A stretch of 64,000 bases of DNA from Triatoma infestans. Lineage: Eukaryota > Arthropoda > Insecta > Hemiptera > Reduviidae. The position numbers and the translations under genes were made by a program. Location of the stretch: the NCBI GenBank assembly GCA_011037195.1, contig JAAEAF010007952.1, positions 297,203 through 361,202 on the forward strand, written 5' to 3'. Below the pieces are notes generated by a model, which was given only the letters and a program-made list of their open reading frames with translations, did not search any database and was not told the DNA's origin. Shown piece by piece: positions 38,058-46,023 of the stretch. The first letter of the stretch is position 1. Each line of letters opens with the position of its first letter.

Positions 38058-38523
38058 AACAGGTTTACAACTCATTACCAGCTATCCGTTAAACAGCAGC
38101 AAATCGAAGAATTTAATAACTGGTTTGACAGATGATGGTAAACCAATCGTGGCATTGAAAGCAGGCAAAAAAGGGATCATATATTTGGACATCGAAGACT
38201 GGCGCACAATACAGAATAATAGTAATATATTTAACAATTTCTTTAAAAAGAATAGCGAATATTCTTTAGATGAAATATCAATGCATAATGCAATAATATT
38301 TTTTGAGAAATTTACCCGCAAAAGTATTAGAATTCGGGAGCGACCAACATGGCTGGAAAATCTACTGAATTATCAACCTCCAACGGTTACTTTAATAAAA
38401 AATGAATATTTTAAATTAGAAAGTTTGAATCCAGTTATTAACAAACAGTTGAATTACTTGGAAAAACTTTGTACACCAATTGTATCAAAATTTTATACTG
38501 AAAATGTAGAAAAAAATCAATAA
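38047..38523 (+). CDS. Unknown Polinton protein, 158 aa
   Basis: Starts inside the end of the CxC protein 2 gene (ATG 38047, other frame). The N-terminal half contains GLTDDGKPIVALKAGKKG followed by YLDIEDWRTI, which faintly recalls the PC4-type ssDNA-binding fold (basic KxGKKG strand, then a W). The rest is helical and lysine/glutamate-rich. I do not recognise the family with confidence. AATAAA overlaps its stop codon (38518-38523), and it converges on the integrase gene. Confidence 0.55.
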   Translation: MQSETGLQLITSYPLNSSKSKNLITGLTDDGKPIVALKAGKKGIIYLDIEDWRTIQNNSNIFNNFFKKNSEYSLDEISMHNAIIFFEKFTRKSIRIRERPTWLENLLNYQPPTVTLIKNEYFKLESLNPVINKQLNYLEKLCTPIVSKFYTENVEKNQ

Positions 38524-38581
38524 AATATAATTTTTCAAAAAATGTATTTATTTTATTCACATTTTAAGCTATAAAAAATAA

Positions 38582-39505
38582 CTATATTAGCAAATCCTTT
38601 TTATTTATCCACGATGGGGTTTGAAACCCTAACCACTTTACATAAAGTTTATTATTTTTACGTTTCAATATTTTCTCTACAAGATACACATTTTTTAAAT
38701 CAGTTCTTTGTAATTCAGGTTTGTAGAAGGCTCCTCGAATTGGTTGTCCATTAAGATCTTCTAATAAGTAAGTATATGGGATTGTCTTCTGAACACTTTT
38801 GATTTTAAATAATTCTGTACTCCAATTTGGCGTATACCCTTTAGTAAATACAGTTCTACTCTTTGAAATACGTACATAATCTCCTTCATTAAAATGCGGT
38901 CTATCTTTACGTTTAGATTTAGAAGAGTAAACTTCAGCTAATAAGGATGGTGCATTCTCAGCATTTACTTCAGATGGTTTCATTCCAATAGTACGGTGTA
39001 CTTTGTTGTTATAGATACTTATCAGTTCAGCCAGGTGCTTGGTATAATTATAGTTTCCATTTAGGCTAAACATTCGATACATCATAGATTTGAATGTTCT
39101 GTTGAATCGTTCTATGATAGAGCTTTTAATTTTGCTAAAGGTACTATAATGGTTGATGTTGTATTTCTGCATTAACTTTTTAAAAATAGCATTATAAAAC
39201 TCTTTACCATTGTCTGTTTGAATATTATGAGGTACCCGTCCACTTGAGTTTATGATCTTCTGCATTGCTTTAGTAACATCTTGAGCACTTTTTAATTTTA
39301 CTGGTTCAACCCAGGCAAACTTTGAAAAACAATCAATCACTGCCAGAATGTATTTATTACCATTATTTTGACGAGTGTAAGGAATCATTTCAATTAGATC
39401 GGCTTGCCATAAATCATCTATTCCTTTCAGCAGAGTGCGTCTTCGAGGATAATGCACGCGAGCTGGTTTGTGCAGTTCATTTACTACAGCTTCCTTCATT
39501 GACAT
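38582..39505 (-). CDS. Polinton integrase with chromodomain
   Basis: 307 residues. The retroviral-type catalytic core shows D36 (LWQADLIEM), D98 (IQTDNGKEF) and E132 (SIIERFNRTF), a D,D33E arrangement. The N-terminus starts at LHKPARVHYPRRR without an HHCC zinc finger, as is usual for these short Polinton forms. After an SH3-like strand region (EGDYVRISKSR) the C-terminus is a chromodomain (YLVEKIL..LYVKWLGF..PSWI), which may direct insertion to modified histones. The enzyme joins the TIR ends to target DNA. Intact. Confidence 0.93.
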   Translation of the reverse strand: MSMKEAVVNELHKPARVHYPRRRTLLKGIDDLWQADLIEMIPYTRQNNGNKYILAVIDCFSKFAWVEPVKLKSAQDVTKAMQKIINSSGRVPHNIQTDNGKEFYNAIFKKLMQKYNINHYSTFSKIKSSIIERFNRTFKSMMYRMFSLNGNYNYTKHLAELISIYNNKVHRTIGMKPSEVNAENAPSLLAEVYSSKSKRKDRPHFNEGDYVRISKSRTVFTKGYTPNWSTELFKIKSVQKTIPYTYLLEDLNGQPIRGAFYKPELQRTDLKNVYLVEKILKRKNNKLYVKWLGFQTPSWINKKDLLI

Positions 39506-39529
39506 GTTGTTTTCTGTTCTGATCTGTTA

Positions 39530-39964
39530 CTAGGTTGTGCTTAAAACTTCTTTAAGAACTTCTACAGTCAAAGGAATGTTTGGTCGAAGTAAATTTAATC
39601 TATTTCTTACAACTTTAAATATATTCTGCACGTAAGTATTCGTAGTCTCGATTCTAGCCGAATCATAAGTTTCTAAAAGATAATTTTTGGTAACAAATTC
39701 TTTATCTAAATGTGGCTTTGTGACTAAGTCCATTTGCTTTATATAATCTTCCAACTTTGTTTGTGTAATAATTCCCTTTTTATCGACTAAGTCAGCTATA
39801 TATTTCACAAGATATTTCATATTAACTGCCTCAGAATCACTCACTGGATCATTGATTCCGTGTAAACGTTTGTTTTCAAAGTCTATATAATCACCATCTT
39901 TGTCTTCATTTACTTCAAATAATCTCAGTTGATGTAGAGATCTTCCAAACTTATCGACAGACAT
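39530..39964 (-). CDS. Fibre-like structural protein
   Basis: 144 residues. The segment NKRLHGINDPVSDSEAVNMKYL matches in its core (GINDPVSDSEAVNMKYL) the short repeat that links shaft and head domains in many phage and viral fibre proteins ('NPxxDxDAxNxxY' type). The rest is predicted helical. It lies between integrase and the DUF8207-like gene, all on the minus strand with short spacing. Role in attachment is inferred only from the motif. Confidence 0.55.
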   Translation of the reverse strand: MSVDKFGRSLHQLRLFEVNEDKDGDYIDFENKRLHGINDPVSDSEAVNMKYLVKYIADLVDKKGIITQTKLEDYIKQMDLVTKPHLDKEFVTKNYLLETYDSARIETTNTYVQNIFKVVRNRLNLLRPNIPLTVEVLKEVLSTT

Positions 39965-40015
39965 ATTGCTTGTTGAAAAATCAAACTACAAATAAACATT
40001 TCCTCACAAATTTTG

Positions 40016-41104
40016 TTAATAAATAATATCAGCCTCTCTTAGCTCTTCAATTATAGATTGCATTTCATTTTCATGACCTGTATGGCCAGCTATGGTTGAT
40101 GCATGTAATAGTCGAAGTCTATCAACTAATTCATTAGGGTCATCCCAATATTCATAAATACTTTGTCCTTCCCACATACCTGAACCTGATGGAGGAAATT
40201 TTGATCTTGTTTGATATCTGGTTGGTTTTGTTGCATATAAAGTGAGTGGTGTCTTACTATAAGATGAAGAAGATGGTGGGGTGAATCTAGTTTCAGCTAA
40301 AGTGCTACTTTTCTCGGTGGAAGAAAATAAAGGAGCAATAATGTTATTGTATTTCCAACCTTTGCTAGCACTAATATTTTTCTCATAACTGAATTGTTGC
40401 TTATGAGCTTGACTTCTATTTAGAATGTCGCGATATTTTCCCAAATCGTCTTCAGTATACATGGTAGGTTTTTTTAAAAACAATAATTGAAATAAACCTG
40501 GAGTACCTACATACATTTTATTATTTACAATGATATTATTACCATCAATAGATGCTTGAGCATTTCCAATTACCATTCCACCTGTAGGCAATATTCTAAT
40601 ACCATATCTGTCATCCATATCCTTAGTGTCAGAATTCGTAACTTTAAGTAAATATGGTTTAAATAAAGGACCTATACCTTCATACTCTTCCATGCTTTTT
40701 TGTAATTCATCTTTGTCAAACTGTTTTATCCGTTGTAAAGGAGTAATCTCTTCTTCTTCTTCTTCTTCACTTTTAATTGATTCCTGTTCATTTCCTTCTT
40801 CATCCTCAAAAGTTTCCCCTTTTTCTCGTTTGATAGGAATAAATTTTTTTCTCTGAATAGGAGTTGAAGTATGCGCCAATGTTTCCGTTGAAGTTGAAAC
40901 ATCTTTTTTCAAGGGAGATATCTTAATTTTTTTAACTCTTGGCTGTTTACTTTGATCAACTAATTCCTGCAGGGGTTTGGTGATGGGCTTCAAATTTCTT
41001 TCTAGCTCCTCCTCAGATAATTGAAGTCCTCGCTTCATACTTTTAAATTTTTGGCGTAGTGTTTTAGAAGTCTTAATAAGTTGTTTTGTCACTTTGGGAT
41101 CCAT
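40016..41104 (-). CDS. DUF8207-like Polinton protein, 362 aa
   Basis: The N-terminal third is a lysine-rich coiled coil and acidic linker (a run of E at ~115-121). The middle (about 140-245) holds the conserved block YGIRILPTGGMVIG, IDGNNIIVNNKMYVGTPGLFQLLF, DLGKYRDILNRSQAH, which I associate with the arthropod-wide family DUF8207 found beside Polinton genes. The C-terminus is Ser/Thr/Pro-rich and ends HTGHENEMQSIIEELREADI. Function unknown; its place between ATPase and integrase suggests a virion or maturation role. A TATA box lies ~40 bp upstream. Confidence 0.65.
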   Translation of the reverse strand: MDPKVTKQLIKTSKTLRQKFKSMKRGLQLSEEELERNLKPITKPLQELVDQSKQPRVKKIKISPLKKDVSTSTETLAHTSTPIQRKKFIPIKREKGETFEDEEGNEQESIKSEEEEEEEITPLQRIKQFDKDELQKSMEEYEGIGPLFKPYLLKVTNSDTKDMDDRYGIRILPTGGMVIGNAQASIDGNNIIVNNKMYVGTPGLFQLLFLKKPTMYTEDDLGKYRDILNRSQAHKQQFSYEKNISASKGWKYNNIIAPLFSSTEKSSTLAETRFTPPSSSSYSKTPLTLYATKPTRYQTRSKFPPSGSGMWEGQSIYEYWDDPNELVDRLRLLHASTIAGHTGHENEMQSIIEELREADIIY

Positions 41105-41138
41105 GATAGTAATGATAGAGTATGTACATAATAAAACT

Positions 41139-41831
41139 TTATATATAGATAAATGTATCTAATCCCATTCGATATTTACCATTGTTTAAATCTCTTGTTT
41201 TATCAATAGTTATAAATCCAAAAGGCTTTTCCCAACAGACATTGCACATCTGTTTAAACTTATCAAATGAAATATTTGGTGAACTTACATGATCCTTATA
41301 AACATGTTTTAAATTTAGATCATCTTGTTTGAAGAGAATAATTATGTTTGCATTATCACGAATAAGATGTTTAGGTATTCTAGCGTAACTTTGACAAAGA
41401 TAGAAACAGTCAATATGTCTGTGACGACCCATGCTGAAATACTTTCTTATATTTTCCTGCTCATCCATTGAAATATCATCAAAAATAATAACAGAGTTTT
41501 CTTGAGCTTCATCAGGAGAAATAATATCTTGACTCGTATCTACTGTCCAAAAACCAATTTCTGGAACTAAATTAAAAATCTGTTTTAAGTAGATATACTT
41601 TTCTTGTTGAAGAGATCTACTGCATATATAGACATTTGTAAATTTTAATCCATTTTTATGTACAAGCAAACATATTATTAAATTAGTTTTACCAGATCCT
41701 GAACTTCCACAAATAAGTGCGCGAATATTATCTGGTAATAGCACACCATGGCGAGTATCTTTATCTTTGTCCAATAAATTATCTAGTAAGTTATAAATTG
41801 GTAATACTTCACTCTGTTTTTCAAATCGCAT
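41139..41831 (-). CDS. DNA-packaging ATPase (FtsK/HerA-A32 type)
   Basis: 230 residues. Walker A GSSGSGKT at 42-49, Walker B VIIFDDIS at ~113-120, followed by a helix with ARIPKHLIRDNANIIILFKQ, the sensor region of A32-like ATPases. Such enzymes pump the genome into preformed capsids in Polintons, virophages and giant viruses. Length is normal. It is divergently transcribed from the PLA2 gene with only 57 bp between start codons. Confidence 0.92.
   Translation of the reverse strand: MRFEKQSEVLPIYNLLDNLLDKDKDTRHGVLLPDNIRALICGSSGSGKTNLIICLLVHKNGLKFTNVYICSRSLQQEKYIYLKQIFNLVPEIGFWTVDTSQDIISPDEAQENSVIIFDDISMDEQENIRKYFSMGRHRHIDCFYLCQSYARIPKHLIRDNANIIILFKQDDLNLKHVYKDHVSSPNISFDKFKQMCNVCWEKPFGFITIDKTRDLNNGKYRMGLDTFIYI
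41142..41151 (-). promoter_or_regulatory. TATA box of the DUF8207-like gene
   Basis: CTATATATAAAG on the minus strand, ~40 bp upstream of the ATG at 41104, inside the 3' end of the ATPase region. Confidence 0.5.
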
Positions 41832-41851
41832 CGGAGAGGAGGGCGAATTAT

Positions 41852-41859
41852 TATATAAG
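41852..41859 (+). promoter_or_regulatory. TATA box of the PLA2 gene
   Basis: TATATAAG lies 30 bp before ATG 41889, in the short gap between divergent genes, so the leader would be only a few bases long. Confidence 0.5.
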
Positions 41860-41888
41860 TACCTTTCTTAAACACTGGTTTTATCATA

Positions 41889-42632
41889 ATGAGAAAGAAA
41901 ACAGTAGGAAGAGGTCTTATAAATTCAGTGATTAATAAACTGCCTTTTGAAGCGCATATACCTGGTTATAGATTTTGTGGCCCCGGTACTAAATTACAAA
42001 AAAGATTAAAACGTGGTGATAGAGGTATCAATCCTTTGGATGAGGCTTGTAGAGAGCATGACATCGCATATTCACAGCATAAAGACATAGAATCAAGACA
42101 TAAGGCGGATCTTATACTTGCAGATAAAGCTTGGCAAAGAGCACAGTCTGGTGACGCATCTTTCAGTGAGAAAGCAGCAGCTTGGGCCGTCACAAACGCT
42201 ATGAAAGCTAAAGTTAAATTAGGCAGTGGTGGAAAGAGACATAGGGTAAAATCTATAAAAGATGTTATAAATGCTGCACGTGTTACATCTCCTTTATTAT
42301 CAATTAGTGATGCATCAAAAAAATCTTTAAGAAAAGCTAAAAAGTATGTAGGAAAATCAAAAAAATTTAAAGTTCCACGAGTTCTACCAATTCCAAGAAC
42401 TGGCGGTATTCTCCCATTTCTAGTACCACTATTTGCTGGGCTCTCAGCTATTGGGGGTTTAGCCGGTGGAGCATCAGCTATAGCTAAAGCAGTTAAAGAA
42501 ACACAAGATGCTAGAGATCGTCTAGAAGAAATGAGAAGGCATAATAGAACGATGGAGTCTCAACAAATTGGACAAGGATTTTATCTTAACCCTTACAAGA
42601 AAGGATATGGTCTTTATATTAAACGAGATTGA
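41889..42632 (+). CDS. Virion phospholipase A2 / core protein
   Basis: 247 residues. Residues ~20-110 are a parvovirus-type PLA2 domain: calcium loop YRFCGPGT (27-34) and catalytic DEACREHDIAY with the H58-D59 dyad and Y61. In parvoviruses this enzyme breaches the endosomal membrane during entry. After a basic middle part (IPRTGG) comes a hydrophobic segment PFLVPLFAGLSAIGGLAGGASAI, a helix, and a C-terminal tail GFYLNPYKKGYGLYI resembling the adenovirus core-peptide type found in Polintons. The stop is TGA followed by CTA, and the next gene continues in the same frame. Confidence 0.85.
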   Translation: MRKKTVGRGLINSVINKLPFEAHIPGYRFCGPGTKLQKRLKRGDRGINPLDEACREHDIAYSQHKDIESRHKADLILADKAWQRAQSGDASFSEKAAAWAVTNAMKAKVKLGSGGKRHRVKSIKDVINAARVTSPLLSISDASKKSLRKAKKYVGKSKKFKVPRVLPIPRTGGILPFLVPLFAGLSAIGGLAGGASAIAKAVKETQDARDRLEEMRRHNRTMESQQIGQGFYLNPYKKGYGLYIKRD

Positions 42633-42986
42633 CTACTTCCTGATAGAGCACTTACAAATATAGAATTGATAGAATTTGCCAAAAATTTACCACATTTTAG
42701 AGGTGTTTACATGCGTGACAATTTGCCAAAAGTTCCTAAAATTAACGAATGCGGAATTGTCAATTTAGATTCTTTACAAAATATTGGAACTCATTGGGTT
42801 GCTTACATTAAAAAAGGTAACAAAGTTAATTATTTTGATCCTTTTGGTAACCTCAGACCACCATTAGAGTTACTGCAATATTTTAATGGATGTGATATAG
42901 AGTATAATAGAATGAGATATCAAGAATGGAATACTCCTTATTGCGGCCATTTATGTTTAGAGTTTCTATATAAAAATATACGTTAA
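42633..42986 (+). CDS. Adenain-like cysteine protease
   Basis: The open frame begins directly after the TGA of the PLA2 gene and has no ATG until 42711, inside the conserved part. Family-typical N-terminal sequence (LTNIELIEFAK..LPHFRGVYMRD) lies upstream of that ATG, so translation must begin earlier. Catalytic features: His in GTHWVAYI, Asp in NYFDPFG, Gln in RYQEW and Cys in PYCGHLCLEFL. Adenain-type proteases mature capsid precursors. About 117 residues are encoded, short compared with ~200 for adenovirus. A readthrough product with PLA2 (~365 residues), a non-AUG start or splicing could express it. Confidence 0.85.
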   Translation, partial: LLPDRALTNIELIEFAKNLPHFRGVYMRDNLPKVPKINECGIVNLDSLQNIGTHWVAYIKKGNKVNYFDPFGNLRPPLELLQYFNGCDIEYNRMRYQEWNTPYCGHLCLEFLYKNIR

Positions 42987-43005
42987 AGAAAATCACGGCT
43001 TAGTC

Positions 43006-43692
43006 ATGTCGTATACTTTCACATTGACTGGAACGTCCAGCGTTCTAAGTGCTGATATTTTTCCACCAATTAATTTATCTGATGGTGATTACAGTGTTGG
43101 ATTACTTAGTTTTCATTCATACAACTCAATACCGAACATTATTGAAAATGTGAACAATATATTTTATTATGGTAATCAGGTGATTAACATACCTACGGGT
43201 ACGTATGAAGTTGATGCTATAGCAAATTACATTAAATTACATATGAAAGCACCAGATACAATTAAATTAAAGGGGAATTTAAATACTTTAAAAACAGAGT
43301 TAACATGTACCAAACCTGTATACTTCAATAAAGACCATTCTATTGGAGCTTTACTCGGATTTGCCAAGACAGAAAAATTAAAAGAAATGATCAAACATAG
43401 ATCGGATAATATTGTTAATATTCATAGTGTGAATACAGTGGCTATTAATTGCAATATTGCCTCAGGATCGTATAGAAATGGAATACCTGGACACACTATA
43501 TATGAGTTCGGGCCGGCCGTACCACCGGGTTATAAACTTACCCACGAACCATCACCAGTCATTTATTTTCCAACTAACGTTCAGTTAATAGACAACATTA
43601 CTCTTACTCTAACTGATCAAAACGGCAACATAGTTGACTTTCGTAACGAAACTATTACCATTCGCTTGCATATAAAGAAAGATGGGTATTGA
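43006..43692 (+). CDS. Minor capsid (penton) protein
   Basis: 228 residues. It has the strand-rich pattern of the single jelly-roll penton of Polintons: FTLTGTSSVLSADIFPP at the start, YEVDAIANYIK, then SIGALLGF, and PVIYFPTNVQLIDNITLTL towards the end. Five copies at each capsid vertex are expected by analogy. It overlaps the start of the next small ORF by 11 bp, and the MCP gene follows. Confidence 0.8.
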   Translation: MSYTFTLTGTSSVLSADIFPPINLSDGDYSVGLLSFHSYNSIPNIIENVNNIFYYGNQVINIPTGTYEVDAIANYIKLHMKAPDTIKLKGNLNTLKTELTCTKPVYFNKDHSIGALLGFAKTEKLKEMIKHRSDNIVNIHSVNTVAINCNIASGSYRNGIPGHTIYEFGPAVPPGYKLTHEPSPVIYFPTNVQLIDNITLTLTDQNGNIVDFRNETITIRLHIKKDGY

Positions 43693-43828
43693 TTTCCAAA
43701 AGTATAAAACAAATTCTATTAAAGTAAAACCATCCAGTATTCAACCGCACAGAGGATTAACACCATCAAACGTTTTCTTTTTACAACAAATAGGACTTTT
43801 GGTTAAACCACAATGGAAGATATATTAA
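43682..43828 (+). CDS. Small 48-aa protein between penton and MCP
   Basis: The ATG at 43682 overlaps the penton stop and the TAA at 43826-43828 overlaps the MCP start, both in other frames. The peptide is basic and ends PSNVFFLQQIGLLVKPQW. A short 'L(T/K)..N..FL..LGL' protein at this place is, as I recall, a recurrent feature of arthropod Polintons. Role unknown; a minor capsid cement or MCP partner is possible. Confidence 0.5.
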   Translation: MGIDFQKYKTNSIKVKPSSIQPHRGLTPSNVFFLQQIGLLVKPQWKIY

Positions 43829-45033
43829 ATGTAAGTGCCGGAGTCAATTTCGAAGAAAGAATAATTGATTATGAGTATCACACTCATCAACCTTTTACAA
43901 AATCTCTGGAAAATTCTGACGAAATAGTTATAGCTGTTCAACATCAGGATATTTACACCGTTCCATCTAAAAGTTATCTTTACATTCAAGGACAACTGAT
44001 TAGAGAAGGAGCTACAGCAGCAACAGCAGATCAAGATATGAGATTAGTAAGAAATGGCATATTGTTTCTGTTTGATGAAATTAAATACAAGTTAAATGGA
44101 GTTTTAGTTGATCAAGTTCGTAATCCAGGAATTGCCAACACTCTTAAAGGATATGTGTCACATAATAGCGCTAAAGTTACTGCGCTAGAGGTTGCTGGCT
44201 GGATGCCCCCTCATCAGCTAGCTAAAATAAATGATAAAGATGGAAACTTTGATGTTTGCATTCCAATGGACACTGTTATGGGCTTTTTTGAGGATTACAA
44301 TAAAATGCTTTTACAAGGAAAACAAGAACTAATTCTAAACAGAAGTAGGAACGATACTAATGCAGTGATTATGGAAAAAGATGAAGAAAATGCTACAGTT
44401 AAACTTAAATCTGTACAGTGGAAGATTCCTTATGTTAGAGTTTCTGATGCACAAAAGTTGAAATTTTTAAATTTTATTAACAAAGGAAAAACTGCACTAA
44501 TGCCTTTTAGATCTTGGGATCTTATAGAATATCCAACATTGCCTGCAACTAAAAAGCACACCTGGACTTTAAAAACAAGTACAAATCTTGAAAAACCACG
44601 ATACGTTATAATTGGATTTCAAACTGATAAAAAGAATAATAAGAAAATGGATCCATCACTGTTTAGTAATGTGAATATTACAAATATAAAACTGCATCTA
44701 AATTCAGAAATTTACCCCTACGACGAATTAAATATTGATTTCTCAAAGAACCATTATAGTATTCTATATTACATGTATCAAAGTTTTCAACACAGTTATT
44801 ATGGAAAAAGAAATGAGCCTCTTATGACTAAAGAGCATTTTAAAGATTATGCCCCAATTGTTGTAATTGATTGCTCTCACCAATCTGAAGCTATTAAATC
44901 TTCCACTGTTGACATTAGAATAGAGATGGAGGTTTCTGAAGAGTTCAAAGCCAATACTACTGCTTACGCTTTAATATTACACGATGCACTCGTAGAATAT
45001 AATCCTCTTTCTGGATTAGTTAGAAGAATTTAA
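43813..45033 (+). CDS. Major capsid protein (double jelly-roll hexon)
   Basis: 406 residues. It begins MEDILNVSAGVNFEERIIDY and shows the alternating strands of a double jelly roll. Landmarks are IYTVPSKSYLYIQGQL, a conserved middle AQKLKFLNFINKG with FRSWDLIEYP, and the C-terminal AYALILHDALVEYNPLSG. It matches the Polinton/adintovirus hexon class. It would form icosahedral capsids with the penton protein and be processed by the protease. The frame is intact. Confidence 0.85.
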   Translation: MEDILNVSAGVNFEERIIDYEYHTHQPFTKSLENSDEIVIAVQHQDIYTVPSKSYLYIQGQLIREGATAATADQDMRLVRNGILFLFDEIKYKLNGVLVDQVRNPGIANTLKGYVSHNSAKVTALEVAGWMPPHQLAKINDKDGNFDVCIPMDTVMGFFEDYNKMLLQGKQELILNRSRNDTNAVIMEKDEENATVKLKSVQWKIPYVRVSDAQKLKFLNFINKGKTALMPFRSWDLIEYPTLPATKKHTWTLKTSTNLEKPRYVIIGFQTDKKNNKKMDPSLFSNVNITNIKLHLNSEIYPYDELNIDFSKNHYSILYYMYQSFQHSYYGKRNEPLMTKEHFKDYAPIVVIDCSHQSEAIKSSTVDIRIEMEVSEEFKANTTAYALILHDALVEYNPLSGLVRRI

Positions 45034-45108
45034 CAAGTTTGTGGAGGGGAGAAAACTTATTTAAACAACATTTTCAACAATAATGCCTAGTAGTAGTTAT
45101 TGTTTACA

Positions 45109-45813
45109 ATGAGCACCGCAGTAATCGATTTTCAAGGTTATTTAAGTTCGCAAAATTCCTTTATCATAAAGGAATTATCAATAATAGACGTGGACCATCC
45201 TACACAGTTGAGGCAGTGGTTGTTTAAACCACCCACCCAGTTTAATGGAAATCCAAATTCACCGGCTAATAAATGGATCTACAAAAATTTACATGGAATC
45301 AGTTGGGAAGCTGGAACTGTTGATTATTCAGAATTGGAAAATGTATTACAAAGTACTACTTCTTCTTATGTTTATCTGTTTGCAAAAGGACTTGAAAAAT
45401 GTAAATTCTTGGAGCAACTTACTGGAAAAGACGTCTTTAATTTGCAAGATTTCGGATGTCCATCTCTTAAGTGTTTACCAGCGCTAGAGTTTACCAAATG
45501 TGATTATCATAGGGGAGTTAACTATAGTTGTTCTCTAAAGTTTGCTAAAAAATTATCATTTTGGATATCTCATAATCGATCAAATGTTGATTTTAATAAT
45601 GCTAAAGTTCGAGAAAAAACATATAATCAATATCATGGTATTATAAATCCGGAATTTCTAGCATTTAATGGATTTATCCATAGCAGAAATCGTACTATTA
45701 AATGTATCTATTGTAACGCTGAATTTGATGATAGCATTGTTGAATGTCCATGTAATTTACATAAATTGTATAATTCTAATTGTATGTGGTTTGTAAAACA
45801 AGGTTTATTTTAA
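45109..45813 (+). CDS. Nuclease-like N-terminus fused to a BIR-like zinc domain
   Basis: 234 residues from ATG 45109. Residues 1-155 carry AVIDFQGYL, FIIKELSIID, KNLHGISWEAG, CPSLKCL and CDYHRG, an arrangement reminiscent of a family of arthropod transposon proteins that I suspect to be DnaQ-like exonucleases (D..G at the start, H-x-H-like late motif); this is inference. Residues ~165-232 look like a BIR domain: KVREKTYNQYHG, PEFLAFNGFIHS, then zinc ligands C199-x2-C202-x15-H218-x6-C225. BIR domains occur in inhibitor-of-apoptosis proteins. AATAAA follows the stop immediately. Confidence 0.6.
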   Translation: MSTAVIDFQGYLSSQNSFIIKELSIIDVDHPTQLRQWLFKPPTQFNGNPNSPANKWIYKNLHGISWEAGTVDYSELENVLQSTTSSYVYLFAKGLEKCKFLEQLTGKDVFNLQDFGCPSLKCLPALEFTKCDYHRGVNYSCSLKFAKKLSFWISHNRSNVDFNNAKVREKTYNQYHGIINPEFLAFNGFIHSRNRTIKCIYCNAEFDDSIVECPCNLHKLYNSNCMWFVKQGLF

Positions 45814-46023
45814 TAAAAAAATTATTTTTTAAATTTTTTTTGTTTTAATTGAATCCTTTACCACTATTATTTTTATGGGAGAGGGTTTTTGTGTTTTTTT
45901 TAAGAAAAAAGAAGAAAAAACAGTTCAGAAAATATATTTAAAAAAAATTTAATATATACAAATTAGTTTTTATAATGTTTTATAATAATTTTTAAGTACA
46001 ATTAAAAAGTGTATATATATTTT

